Origin: Rugalucina vietnamica
Taxonomy: Eukaryota; Mollusca; Bivalvia; Lucinida; Lucinidae
Reading direction: 5' to 3'
Length of the DNA: 64,000 bases
Assembly (NCBI GenBank): GCA_964017185.1
Contig: OZ024871.1
Span: 29,116,488-29,180,487, forward strand
In this document: piece by piece, positions 50,701-62,500 of the stretch
Numbering within the stretch: position 1 is the stretch's first letter
Layout of the letters: the number at the start of each line of letters is the position of its first letter
Made by a program: the position numbers and the translations under genes
Notes under the pieces: generated by a model
Database searches by the model: none
Seen by the model: the letters and a program-made list of their open reading frames with translations, nothing else
What the model was told of the DNA's origin: nothing

Positions 50701-53700
50701 GTTGAACAGTAAGTTGGATGAGTTGGATAAGTTGTAAGCTGAGTTGGGTAAGTTGCATAAGTTAAACAGTAAGTTGGATGAGTTGGATAAGTTGTAAGCT
50801 GAGTTGGGTAAGTTGCATAAGTTGAACAGTAAGTTCGATGAGTTGGATAAGATGAAAGCTGAGTTGGGTAAGTTGCATAAATTGAACAGTAAGTTGGATG
50901 AGTTGGATAAGTTGTAAGCTGAGTCGGATAAGTTGCATAAGTTGAACAGTAAATTCGAAGAGTTCGATAAGTTGAACAGTAAGTTGGATGAGTTGGATAA
51001 GTTGTAAGCTGAATTTGATGAGTTGGATAATTTGCATGTTGAGTTGGATGAGTTGGATAAGTTATACGAAATGTTCGATGAGTTCGATAAGTTGAACAGT
51101 AAGTTAGATGAGTTGAATAAGTTGTAAGCTGAGTTGGGTAAGTTGCATAAGTTGAACAGTAAGTTGGATAAGTTGGATAAGTTGTAAGCTGAGTTGGGTA
51201 AGTTGCATAAGTTGAACAGTAAGTTCGATGAGTTCGATAAGTTGAACAGTAAGTTGGATGAGTTGGATAAGATGAAAGCTGAGTTGGGTAAGTTGCATAA
51301 ATTGAACAGTAAGTTGGATGAGTTGGATAAGTTGTAAGCTGAGTCGGATAAGTTGCATAAGTTGAACAGTAAATTCGAAGAGTTCGATAAGTTGAACAGT
51401 AAGTTGGATGAGTTGGATAAGTTGTAAGCTGAGTTCGATGAGTTGGATAAGTTGCTTGTTGAGTTGAATGAGTTGGATAAGTTACACAAAGAGTTCGATG
51501 AGTTGGATAAGTTGCATGCTGAGTTCGATGAGTTGCATAATTTGAACTATAAGTTCGTTAAGTTTGATAAGTTGAACAGTAAGTTGGATGAGTTGGATAA
51601 GTTGTAAGCTGAGTTGGGTAAGTTGCATAAGTTAAACAGTAAGTTGGATGAGTTGGATAAGTTGCATGCTGAGTTGGATGAGTTGCATAGGTTGAACTAT
51701 AAGTTCGTTAAGTTTGATAAGTTGAACAGTAAGTTGGATGAGTTGGATAAGATGAAAGCTGAGTTGGGTAAGTTGCATAAATTGAACAGTAAGTTGGATG
51801 AGTTGGATAAGTTGTAAGCTGAGTCGGATAAGTTGCATAAGTTGAACAGTAAATTCGAAGGGTTCGATAAGTTGAACAGTAAGTTGGATGAGTTGGATAA
51901 GTTGTAAGCTGAATTCGATGAGTTGGATAATTTGCATGTTGAGTTGGATGAGTTGGATAAGTTATACGAAATGTTCGATGAGTTCGATAAGTTGAACAGT
52001 AAGTTAGATGAGTTGAATAAGTTGTAAGCTGAGTTGGGTAAGTTGCATAAGTTGAACAAAAAGTTCGATGAGTTGGATAAGTTGCATGCTGAGTTGGATG
52101 AGTTGCATAAGTTGAACTATAAGTTCGTTAAGTTCGATAACTTGAACAGTAAGTTGGATGAGTTGGATAAGTTGTAAGCTGAGTTGGGTAAGTTGCATAA
52201 GTTGAACAGTAAGTTGGATGAGTTGGATAAGTTAAACGAAATGTTCGATGAGTTCGATAAGTTGAACAGTAAGTTGGACGAGTTGGATAAGTTGTAAGCT
52301 GAGTTGGATAAGTTGCATAAGTTGAACAGTAAGTTCGAAGAATTCGCTAAGTTGAACAGTAAGTTGGATGAGTTGGATAAGTTGTAAGCTGAGTTGGGTA
52401 AGTTGCATAAGTTGAACAGTATGTTCGATGAGTTCGATGAGTTGAACAGTGAGTTGGATGAGTTGGATAAGTTGTAAGCTGAGTTCGATGAGTTGCATAA
52501 GTTGAACAGTAAGTTGGATGAGTTGGATAAGTTGTAAGCTGAGTTGGGTAAGTTGCATAAGTTGAACAGTAAGTTCGATGAGTTCGATAAGTTAAACAGT
52601 AAGTTGGATGAGTTGGATAAGTTGAAAGCTGAGTTCGATGAGTTGGATAAGTTGCTTGTTGAGTTGAATCAGTTGGATAAGTTACACAAAGAGTTCGATG
52701 AGTTGGATAAGTTGCATGCTGAGTTCGATGAGTTGCATAATTTGAACTATAAGTTCGTTAAGTTTGATAAGTTGAACAGTAAGTTGGATGAGTTGGATAA
52801 GTTGTAAGCTAATTTGGGTAAGTTGCATAAGTTAAACAGTAAGTTGGATGAGTTGGATAAGTTGTAAGCTGAGTTGGGTAAGTTGCATAAGTTGAACAGT
52901 AAGTTCGATGAGTTCGATAAGTTGAACAGTAAGTTGAATGAGTTGGATTAGTTGTAGATGAGTTGGAGGAGTTGGATAAGTTGCATGTTGAGTTGGATGA
53001 GTTGGATAAGTTATGCGAAGAGTTCGATGTGTTGGATAAGTTGCATGCTGAGTTGGATGAGTTGCATAGGTTGAACTATAAGTTCGTTAAGTTTGATAAG
53101 TTGAACAGTAAGTTCGATGAGTTGGATAAGATGAAAGCTGAGTTGGGTAAGTTGCATAAATTGAACAGTAAGTTGGATGAGTTGGATAAGTTGTAAGCTG
53201 CGTTGGATATGTTGCATAAACTGAACAGTAAGTTCGAAGAGTTCGATAAGTTGAACAGTAAGTTGGATGAGTTTGATAAGTTGTAAACTGAGTTCGATGA
53301 GTTGGATAAGTTGCATGTTGAGTTCGATGAGTTGGATAAGTTATTCGAAATGTTCGATGAGTTCGATAAGTTGAACAGTAAGTTGGATGAGTTGGATAAG
53401 TTGTAAGCTGAGTTGGGTAAGTTGCATAAGTTGAACAGTAAGTTCGATGAGTTGGATAAGTTGCTTGCTGAGTTGGATGAGTTGCATAAGTTGAACTATA
53501 AGTTCATTAAGTTCTATAAGTTGAACAGTAAGTTGGATGAGTTGGATAAGTTGTAAGCTGAGTTGGATAAGTTGGACAAGTTGAACAGTAAGTTCGAAGA
53601 GAACGATAAGTTGAACAGTAAGTTGGATGAGTTGGATAAGTTGTAAGCTGAATTGGGTAAGTTGCATAAGTTGATCAGTAAGTTTGATGAGTTGGATAAG

Positions 53701-55497
53701 TTGTAAGCTGAGCCGGATAAGTTGCATAAGTTGAACAGTAAATTCGAAGAGTTCGATAAGTTGAACAGTAAGTTGGATGAGTTGGATAAGTTGTAAGCTG
53801 AATTCGATGAGTTGGATAATTTGCATGTTGAGTTGGATGAGTTGGATAAGTTATACGAAATGTTCGATGAGTTCGATAAGTTGAACAGTAAGTTAGATGA
53901 GTTGAATAAGTTGTAAGCTGAGTTGAGTAAGTTGCATAAGTTGAACAAAAAGTTCGATGAGTTGGATAAGTTGCATGCTGAGTTGGATGAGTTGCATAAG
54001 TTGAACTATAAGTTCGTTAAGTTCGATAACTTGAACAGTAAGTTGGATGAGTTGGATAAGTTGTAAGCTGAGTTGGGTAAGTTGCATAAGTTGAACAGTA
54101 AGTTGGATGAGTTGGATAAGTTAAACGAAATGTTCGATGAGTTCGATAAGTTGAACAGTAAGTTGGACGAGTTGGATAAGTTGTAAGCTGAGTTGGATAA
54201 GTTGCATAAGTTGAACAGTAAGTTCGAAGAATTCGCTAAGTTGAACAGTAAGTTGGATGAGTTGGATAAGTTGAAAGCTGAGTTCGATGAGTTGGATAAT
54301 TTGCATGTTGAGTTACATGAGTTGGATAAGTTATACGAAATGTTCGATGAGTTCGATAATTTGAACAGTCTGTTGGATGAGTTTGATAAGTTGTAAGCTG
54401 TGTTGGGTAAGTTGCATAAGTTGAACAGTAAGTTGGATGAGTTGGATAAGTTGCATGCTGAGTTGGATGAGTTGCATTAGTTGAACTATAATTTCGTTAA
54501 GTTCGATAAGTTGAACAGTAAGTTGGATGAGTTGGATAAGTTGTAAGCTGAGTTGGGTAAGTTGCATAAGTTGAACAGTAAGTTGGATGAGTTGGATAAG
54601 TTATACGAAATGTTTGATGACTTCGATAAGTTGAACAGTAAGTTGGATGAGTTGGATAAGTTGTAAGCTGAGTTGGGTATGTTGCATAAGTTGAACAGTA
54701 AGTTCGATGAGTTGGATAAGTTGCATGCTGAGTTGGATGAGTTGCATAAGTTGAACTATAAGTTCGTTAAGTTCGATAAGTTGAACAGTAAGTTGGATGA
54801 GTTGGATAAGTTGTAAGCTGAGTTGGGTAAGTTGCATTAGTTGAACAGTAAGTTGGATGAGTTGGATATGTTGTAAGCTGAGTTGGGTAAGTTGCATAAG
54901 TTGAACAGTAAGTTCGATGAGTTCGATAAGTTGAACAGTAAGTTGGATGAGTTGGATAAGTTGTAAGCTGAGTTCGATGAGTTGGATAAGTTGTAAGCTG
55001 AGTTGGGTAAGTTGCATAAGTTGAAGAGTAAGTTCGATGAGTTCGATAAGTTGAACAGTTAGTTGGATGAGTTGGATAAGTTGTAAGCTGAGTTCGGTGA
55101 GTTGGATAAGTTGCATGTTGAGTTGGATGAGTCGGATAAGTTATATGCTGAGTTCGATGAGTTGGATAAGTTGAACAGTAAGTTGGATGAGTTCGATAAG
55201 TTGGTTATGTTGCATGCTGAGTTCGTTGAGTTGGATAAGTTATACGTTGAGTTCGATGAGTTGGATAAGTTGCATGCTGATTTCGAAAAGTTGCATAAGT
55301 TGAACAGTAAGTTGGATGAGTTGGATAAGTTGTAACCTGAGTTCGGTGAGTTGGATAAGTTTTACGCTGAGTTCGATGAGTCGGATAAGAAGCATGCTGA
55401 GTTCGATGAGCTGCATATGTTATACGCTGGGTTTCGATGAGTCGGATAAGTTGCATGCTGAGTTCGATGAGTGTCATAAGTTGCATGAAAGTTGGAA
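47721..55497 (+). repeat. 30-bp minisatellite array 1 (G-rich strand on top), ~260 units
   Basis: The basic unit is 30 bp and built of modules ending in AGTTG: GATGAGTTG, GATAAGTTG and a 12-base AACAGTAAGTTG or a variant (CATGCTGAGTTG, TAAGCTGAGTTG, GGTAAGTTG). Read in one frame it is a decapeptide such as DELDKLNSKL, but the common TAAGCTGAG variant places a stop every few units. The register is kept almost exactly for kilobases. The only lasting shifts are the same 1-nt loss at about 48994 and 52954 (TAAGCTGAG to TAGATGAG) and a 9-bp gain near 55201. Overlapping ORFs on both strands are by-products. The upper strand is poor in C. Confidence 0.95.
48482..54400 (+). repeat. Nested block duplications (1,859 / 2,070 / 3,959 bp) in array 1
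   Basis: A distinctive run (GAGTTGAACAGTGAG after two TTCGATGAG) recurs near 48482, 50341 and 52411. A TTACACAAAGAG marker is at 48752, 50611, 51481 and 52681. TAGATGAGTTGGAGGAG is at about 48994 and 52954. Segments 49382-49867 and 53341-53826 differ at only a few codons. All offsets equal a multiple of 30, or a multiple of 30 minus 1 when they span the shared 1-nt loss. Confidence 0.85.
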
Positions 55498-56375
55498 CGA
55501 CTGCGATGATTTAGCAAGATTATCAATTTGTAATCAACATGGACTCGGCATCTGGTGTCAAACTAATGACCCGTCTAGTATATATACTGATAAAAAAAAA
55601 ATGAAAACGCCACAATCAGTTTTCTGTAAAATTTGTACATACTATGATTTTGTTAAGTACAAATGCATGTTGTTTAGATATCAGACGACAAAATGCAAGA
55701 AATTTGTTTTTTATTTAACGTGGATAGCATGTTATTTATTCAATGTCGACCAAAGAAGTGCCAAAGTAAGTAAATGATGCAACACACGTGCGCAATCATT
55801 GGATCAATGAAAGGATTAAAATTAGCTATGTGTCCCCATTCCAAACTTCAATATACTGCTCAGCAGTAAACTGACAGCATGTTTGTACTGCGATTTGGTA
55901 CGTATTATATTGGGGATGCAAATAAATCTTCTCCTGGTAATTTTTAAGTTTTAAAATGTGCGCATGTGCAGTTAATTTGTTTACTTGCTTGCACTATTTT
56001 GGTCATCTCTTCAGTGTTTAACAAGCTGAAAATATGGTTTGTGCATTGCCGTTGTACAAATGACTTCGTGTGATATAGAGTCAAATCGGAAAATGTAGGT
56101 GTTGTATCCTTAATTGAGAAAAATGATAGTTTGTTGCATTTTTTTTCAGTATAGTTATCTTAGATATTTGGTCATGTAGGACAGTTTTGGTATTAGACGC
56201 CCCTACACCTAACAATTACACGTATCACTTCAGCTGGACCACATTTCTGAAACTCTCTGGATCGGTATATTTTAACCTCAGGCACTTCAAAAGACCGACT
56301 AGCACGTGGAAGGTTAATCAGTACGATATATCGCATGTCGGTTGCTCGCACACTACTGAAGTATTTGTAAAGCTC
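55498..56375. other. Left part of the spacer between inverted satellites
   Basis: AT-rich, apparently single-copy within the window, with no recognisable gene. Short ORFs only. Confidence 0.4.
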
Positions 56376-56519
56376 GGTCAAGTAAGCAGAAAATTTGCTA
56401 CAGCAAAAAACGGTCAAGTTAGCAGCAAATTTGCTGCAGCAATAAACGGTCAAGTTAGCAGCAAAATTGCTGCAGCGAAAAACGGTCAAGTTAGCAGCAA
56501 ATTTGCTGCTAGCAGAAAA
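56376..56519 (+). repeat. 36-bp tandem repeat, four copies, palindromic core
   Basis: Four consecutive 36-bp units starting GGTCAAGT(T/A)AGCAG (56376, 56412, 56448, 56484). The centre is palindromic. The last copy contains the perfect 20-bp palindrome TAGCAGCAAATTTGCTGCTA (56492-56511). Confidence 0.9.
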
Positions 56520-56539
56520 ATAGAAAAAAAATGTCGATT

Positions 56540-56937
56540 AATTCTTTTGTTTTAGTTTGGCTGTCATCGCTATAGAAAACGATGACGAAGGCCGAAAACA
56601 GAACTTTTCTATCTCACCTATGGTCGGATTTATGGTGTACCAAACCCTCCCGGAGCAGAAAAAAATGAAAAAAAAACAATTGTCAAAGATTTTTTCGTTT
56701 TAGTCTGGCTGTCATCGCTATAGAAAACGATGACGGAGGCCGAAAAAAGAACTTTTCTATCTCACCTATGGACGGAGTTATGGTGTACCAAACGCTCCCA
56801 GCAGAAAAAAATGAAAAAAAAAAAAAAAAAAAAGGCACAGATTTTTTCGTTTTGGTCTGGCTGTCATTGCTATAGAAAACAATGACGAAGGCCGAAAACA
56901 GAACTTTTCTATCTCACCTATGGGCGGAGTCATGGTG

Positions 56938-56968
<31 letters not shown>

Positions 56969-57378
56969 TTTTCGTTTTGGTCTGGCTGTCATTGCTATAG
57001 AAAACAATGACGAAGGCCGAAAACAGAACTTTTCTATCTCACCTATGGGCGGAGTCATGGTGTACCAAACCCTCCCAGCAGAAAAAATGAAAAAAAAAAT
57101 GTCAAAGATTTTTTTCGTTTTAGTCTGGCTGTCATCGCTATAGAAAACAATGACGAAGGCCGAAAACAGAACTTTTCTATCTCACCTATGGGCGGAGTTA
57201 TGGTGTACCAAACCCTCCCAGCAGAAAAAATTGAAATTTTTTTTTGTCAAAGATTTTTTTCGTTTTAGTCTGGCTGTCATCGCTATAGAAAACGATGACG
57301 AAGTCCGATAACAGAACTTTTCTATCTCATCTATGGGCGAAGTTATGGTGTACCAAACACTCCCAGCAGAAAAAAATG

Positions 57379-57420
<42 letters not shown>

Positions 57421-57825
57421 TCAAAGATTTTTTTTCGTTTTAGTCTGGCTGTCATCGCAATAGAAAACGATGACGAAAGCCGAAAACAACACTTTTCTAT
57501 CTCACCTATGTGCGGAGTTATGGTGTACCAAAACCTCCCAGCAGAAAAAATGAAAAAAATTGTCAAAGGTATTTTTTGTTTTAGTCTGGCTGTCATTGCT
57601 ATAGAAAACGATGACGAAGGTCGAAAACAGAACTTTTCTATCTCACCTATGGGCGGAGTTATGGTGTACCAAACCCTCCCAGCAGAAAAATTGAAATTTT
57701 TTTTGTTAAGGATTTTTTTTTTCGTTTTAGTCTGGCTGTCATCGCTATAGAAAACGACGACGAAGGCCGAAAACAGAACTTTTCTATCTCACCTATGGGC
57801 GGAGTTATGGTGTACCACCCGCACC
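56540..57825 (+). repeat. 125-180 bp tandem repeat with homopolymer joins, ~9 copies
   Basis: Units start around TTTTAGTCTGGCTGTCATCG near 56551, 56696, 56847, 56972, 57116, 57261, 57438, 57588 and 57724. They share CTTTTCTATCTCACCTATGG and GGTGTACCAAACCCTCCCAG. Units are joined by A or T runs of 8 to ~39, whose length explains the variable period. The Lys- and Phe-rich ORFs are artefacts of these runs. Confidence 0.9.
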
Positions 57826-58100
57826 TCAAATCTCCGCATCAACCATGCGGAACTCCGCACAACATCTGCGGAATTCCGCTAAAACATGCGGAATATCAGC
57901 ATTTTTTGTGCGGAATTCCGCATGAACATGCGGAACTCCGCAGAGGTTTCACAATATGCGGAATTTCTTCCGCATCTCTCATCGGAAACTTTTCCGCACC
58001 AGCAGCGGAAAAATCGGACTTAATACTTTTTTAGTGCGGAAACAATGCGGAAAGTGTAGACTCAGACAATTTTTGAAGCGGAAAATATCTTAGATTATTT
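57826..58100. repeat. Cluster of GCGGAATTCCGC-type palindromes
   Basis: More than ten GCGGAA or TTCCGC words in 275 bp, several as full palindromes: TGCGGAATTCCGCA at 57909-57922 and the near copy TGCGGAATTCCGCT at 57867-57880. Spacers are 8-25 bp. A second cluster is at 58893-58950. Confidence 0.8.
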
Positions 58101-58890
58101 TGCATGCGGAAAATAACTTAGAAAAATTTTACTTGGACAATTTTTGTATATGGGACTTTTCTTAGTGTCATTGTCCCACTGTATCTTAGGAAAATTATAG
58201 TGCAGAAATTTTGACTTTTTACAAACAAAAAAATTCATAAAAAAGATACCAAATTATCGCTGCCATGTATTTCTGGAGTCAAACTGTCAAATGTTAGAGA
58301 CCATGCGCAAAGGATATCATTATCGGGAGATTTTAAATTATGTCCGGGAATAATCTGGGAAATGTCAGGTAATTTCGCTTCCGCCCGAGAGTGGCAACCC
58401 TTTCTTGGAGGTCCAACCAAATACTCCATAGACTCTGACAAAGATGAATAATAAAGATGCAGACGATTTCGTGGAAACAATTTAGTTTATTGAAATTTTA
58501 TAACTTATGCAATTCGTTTTGGCAAACTTTATAATGTTAGGAATTATATATGTGTACCAGAAGATGGCTCAAAAGTTAGCATGTTCGATTCCACACATGA
58601 AAATATTTCTAATCCCATTTTCGCTTCCACTGATTCAAGAGCACTTTTAAGTTTCAACTGACAAAAGAAATGTACCCTAAGTACTAGTAATCTGCCCCAA
58701 ACATGCTTGTCTAGGAATAGTGTGGTTAGGATAGCTGACTGTCCAGATATGACCATAGCTGTTGACTACATGTGGACATAAAGCAATGAAACAAACAAAC
58801 ACAACCATATTGAGATAATGTAATAATATACGTACATTTCTTTTGTCTCTCTTGACTTTAAACCAGCACCTCAAACCCCTGTATCGCATT
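58101..58890. other. Spacer segment between palindrome clusters
   Basis: No convincing gene. It is enclosed by the two GCGGAATTCCGC clusters, so the whole 57826-58950 block may be one element. Confidence 0.35.
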
Positions 58891-58950
58891 GAGCGGAGCT
58901 CCGCATCACATGCGGAATTTTTTCCGCACCACATGCGGAATTCCGCATCA
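58891..58950. repeat. Second GCGGAATTCCGC cluster
   Basis: GCGGAGCTCCGC, two ATGCGGAATT words and the perfect TGCGGAATTCCGCA (58934-58947) within 60 bp. Confidence 0.8.
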
Positions 58951-59577
58951 GACCATTTTGAATATATTATTGCTGACCAATAGGAAATCAGAATTTCAAG
59001 TACTGACTCACTTCCTGTTTTCAAATATTAGAGGGAGCATTGTTTGAAAGGAAGTGTTCTAACATGTGCCATTTTTAAAATTGTGTTATAATGAAAATTA
59101 TAGTTAAGGAGTTTAGTTCTTTAGCATTGTAAGTAGCCAGTATTTATATGAATTGTCTTTTTATGTTGCTCTATGCCTTCTCTGTGTTGAACTTTGCTAC
59201 TGCAGATTGCTTCAATAAATTTTGTCTCAGTCCATGAATTTAGTCCAACAAAACAATGATTAGAACATTAGAATCTCTAGAGTGGGATGTTAAACCACAA
59301 TACAAAATTACAGGTCTTCATATAAAATAGTTATTTCTCAAAGCAATTCAGACATAACTTTCTCCAGATTAAAATGTGTTTCCTTTGCATTCTCTGAAAC
59401 AGCTTGACCTTTAGCCTTGTTCTTACTGTCCCGGTTCTACCCCGGTGAAGGCAAGCCAGTATACTGTGATAAACCGAGTAACGGTTTCTACCAACGTTGA
59501 TCGTGTTCTCAGTCAGGGTGTTACCGTGTAGCCTCAGTCTTGTTCCTAGTTTTACCATGCTGTTGTCCTGGTGCTCA
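58951..59577. other. Right part of the spacer
   Basis: Non-coding. It includes an AATAAA (59214-59219, plus strand) after an AT-rich stretch that could be a 3' UTR end, but no ORF leads into it. Confidence 0.35.
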
Positions 59578-62500
59578 ACATGCAACTTATCCAACTCATC
59601 CAACTCAGCTTACAACTTATCTAACTCATCCAACTTACTGTTCAACTTATCCAACTCATCGAACTCAGCTTACAACTTATCGAAATCATCGAACTTACTG
59701 TTCAACTTATGCAACTTACCCAACTTAGCTTACAACTTATCCAACTCATCCAACGTACTGTTCAACTTATGCAACTTACCCAACTCAGCTTACAACTTAT
59801 CCAACTCATCCAACTTACTGTTCAACTTATCGAACTTCACGAACTTATAGTTCAACTTATGCAACTCATCCAACTCAGCATGCAACTTATCCAACTCATC
59901 GAACTCACCTTACAACTTACCCAACTCACCTAACTTACTGTTCAACTTATCGAACTCATCGAACTTGCTGTTCAACTTATGCAACTTACCCAACTCAGCT
60001 TACAACTTATCCAACTCATCCAACTTACTGTTCAACTTATGCAACTTACCCAACACATCCATCTTACTGTTCAACTTATCGAACTTAACGAACTTAGAGG
60101 TCAACTTATGCAACTCATCCAACTCAGCATGCAACTTATCCAACTCATCGAACATTTCGTATAACTTATCCAACTCATCCAACTCAGCTTACAACTTATC
60201 CAACTCATAGAACCCACCTTACAACTTACCCAACTCACCTAACTTACTGTTCAACTTATCGAACTCATCTAACTTGCTGTTCAACTTATGCAACTTACCC
60301 ATCTCAGCTTACAACTTATCCAACTCATCCAACGTTTTGTTCAACTTATGCAACTTACCCAACTCATCCATCTTACTGTTCAACTTATCGAACTTAACGA
60401 ACTTATAGTTCAACTTATGCAACTCATCCAACTCAGCATGCGACATCCAACTCATCGAACTCAGCGTATATCTTATCCAACTCATCCACCTCAACATGCA
60501 ACTTATCCAACTCATCAAACTCAGCTTACAACTTATCCAACTCATCCATTTTACTCTTCAACTTATCGAACTCATCGAACTTACTGATCAACTTATCGAA
60601 CTAATCGAACTTACTGATCAACTTATCGAACTAATCGAACTTACTGTTCAACTTATGCAACTTACCCAACTCAGCTTACAACTTACCAAACTTACTGTTA
60701 AACTTATCGAACTTAACGAACTTATAGTTCAATTTATCGAATTCATCAAACTTACTGTTCAATTTATGCAACTGACCAAACTCAGCTTACAACTTATCGA
60801 ACTATCGAACTTAACGAACTTATAGTTCAACTTATGCAACTCATCCAACTCAGCATGCAACTTATCCAACTCATCGAACTCAGCGTATAACTTATCCAAC
60901 TCATCCAACTCAACATGCAACTTATCAAACTCATGGAACTCAGCGTATAACTTATCCAACTCATCGAACTTACTGTTCAACTTATGCCACTTATCCAACT
61001 CATCCAACTTACTGTTCAACTTATCCAACTCATCGAACTCAGCTTACAACTTATCCAACTCATCCAACTTACTGTTCAACTTATCGAACTTACTGTTCAA
61101 CTTATCGAACTTACCCAACTCAGCTTACAGCTTATCCAACTCATGCAACATACTATTCAACTAATGCAACTTACCCAACACAGCTTACAACTTATCCAAC
61201 TCATCCAACTTACTGTTCGACTTATCGAACTCATCGAACACAGCGTATAACTAATCCAACTCATCCAACTCAACATGCAACTTATCAAACTCATGGAACT
61301 CAGCGTAAAACTTATCCAACTCATCCAACTCAACATGCAACTTATCCAACTCATCCAACTCAGCTTACAACTTATCTAACTCATCCAACTTACTGTTCAA
61401 CTTATCCAACTCATCGAACTCAGCTTACAACTTATCGAACTCATCGAACTTACTGTTCAACTTTTGCAACTTACCCAACTTAGCTTACAACTTATCCAAC
61501 TCATCCAACTTACTGTTCAACTAATCTAACTTAACGAACTTATAGTTCAATGTATCGAACTCATCGAACACTGTTCAATTTATGCAACTTACCCAACTCA
61601 GCTTACAACTTATCGAACTATCGAACTTAACGAACTTATAGTTCAACTTATGCAAATTATCCAACTCAGCATGCAACTTATCCAACTCACCGAACTCAGC
61701 GTATAACTTATCCAACTCACCCAACTCAACATGCAACTTATCAAACTCATGGAACTCAGCGTAAAACTTATCCAACTCATCGAACTTACTATTCAAGTTA
61801 TGCCACTTATCCAACTCATCCAACTTACTGTTCAACTTATCCAAGTCATCGAACTCAGCTTACAACTTATCCAACTCATCCAACTTACTGTTCAACTTAT
61901 CAAACTTACTGTTCAACTTATGGAACTTAACCAACTCAGCTTACAACTTATCCAACTCATCCAACATACTGTTCAACTAATGCAACTTACCCAACTCAGC
62001 TTACAACTTATCCAACTCATCCAACTTACTATTCGACTTATCGAACTCATCGAACTCAGCGTATAACTTATCCAACTCATCCAACTCAACATGCAACTTA
62101 TCAAACTCATGGAACTCAGCGTAAAACTTATCCAACTCATCCAACTCAACATGCAACTTATCAAACTCATCCAACTCAGCTTACAACCTATCTAACTCAT
62201 CCAACTTACTGTTCAACTTATCCAACTCATCGAACTCAGCTTACAACTTATCGAACTCATCGAACTTACTGTTCAACTTATGCAACTTACCCAACTTAGC
62301 TTACAACTTATCCAACTCATCCAACTTACTGTTCAACTTATGCAACTTACCCAACTCAGCTTACAACTTATCCAACTCATCCAACTTACTGTTCAACTTA
62401 TGCAACTTACCTAACTCAGGTTACAACTTATCCAACTCATCCAACTTACTGTTCAACTTATCGAACTTAACGAACTTATAGGTCAACTTATGCAACTCAT

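Noticed and set aside
48123-54567. Many overlapping ORFs of 60-270 aa on both strands in the satellite (Asn/Ser/Leu, Gln/Leu/Ile and Asp/Leu/Lys rich)
   Set aside because: They are the 30-bp unit read in different frames. Frames are open because the unit is divisible by three and rarely contains stops on the minus strand. No start context, domain or splice structure supports a protein.
56187-56555. 122-aa ORF with VSSKFAAA repeats
   Set aside because: The repeated part is the 36-bp palindromic tandem repeat and the remainder is unrelated sequence; no support for expression.
57182-57750. Lys- or Phe-rich ORFs
   Set aside because: Produced by A/T homopolymers between tandem units.
58677-59024. 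115-aa minus ORF
   Set aside because: No family resemblance, overlaps the palindrome cluster, no splice or transcript evidence.
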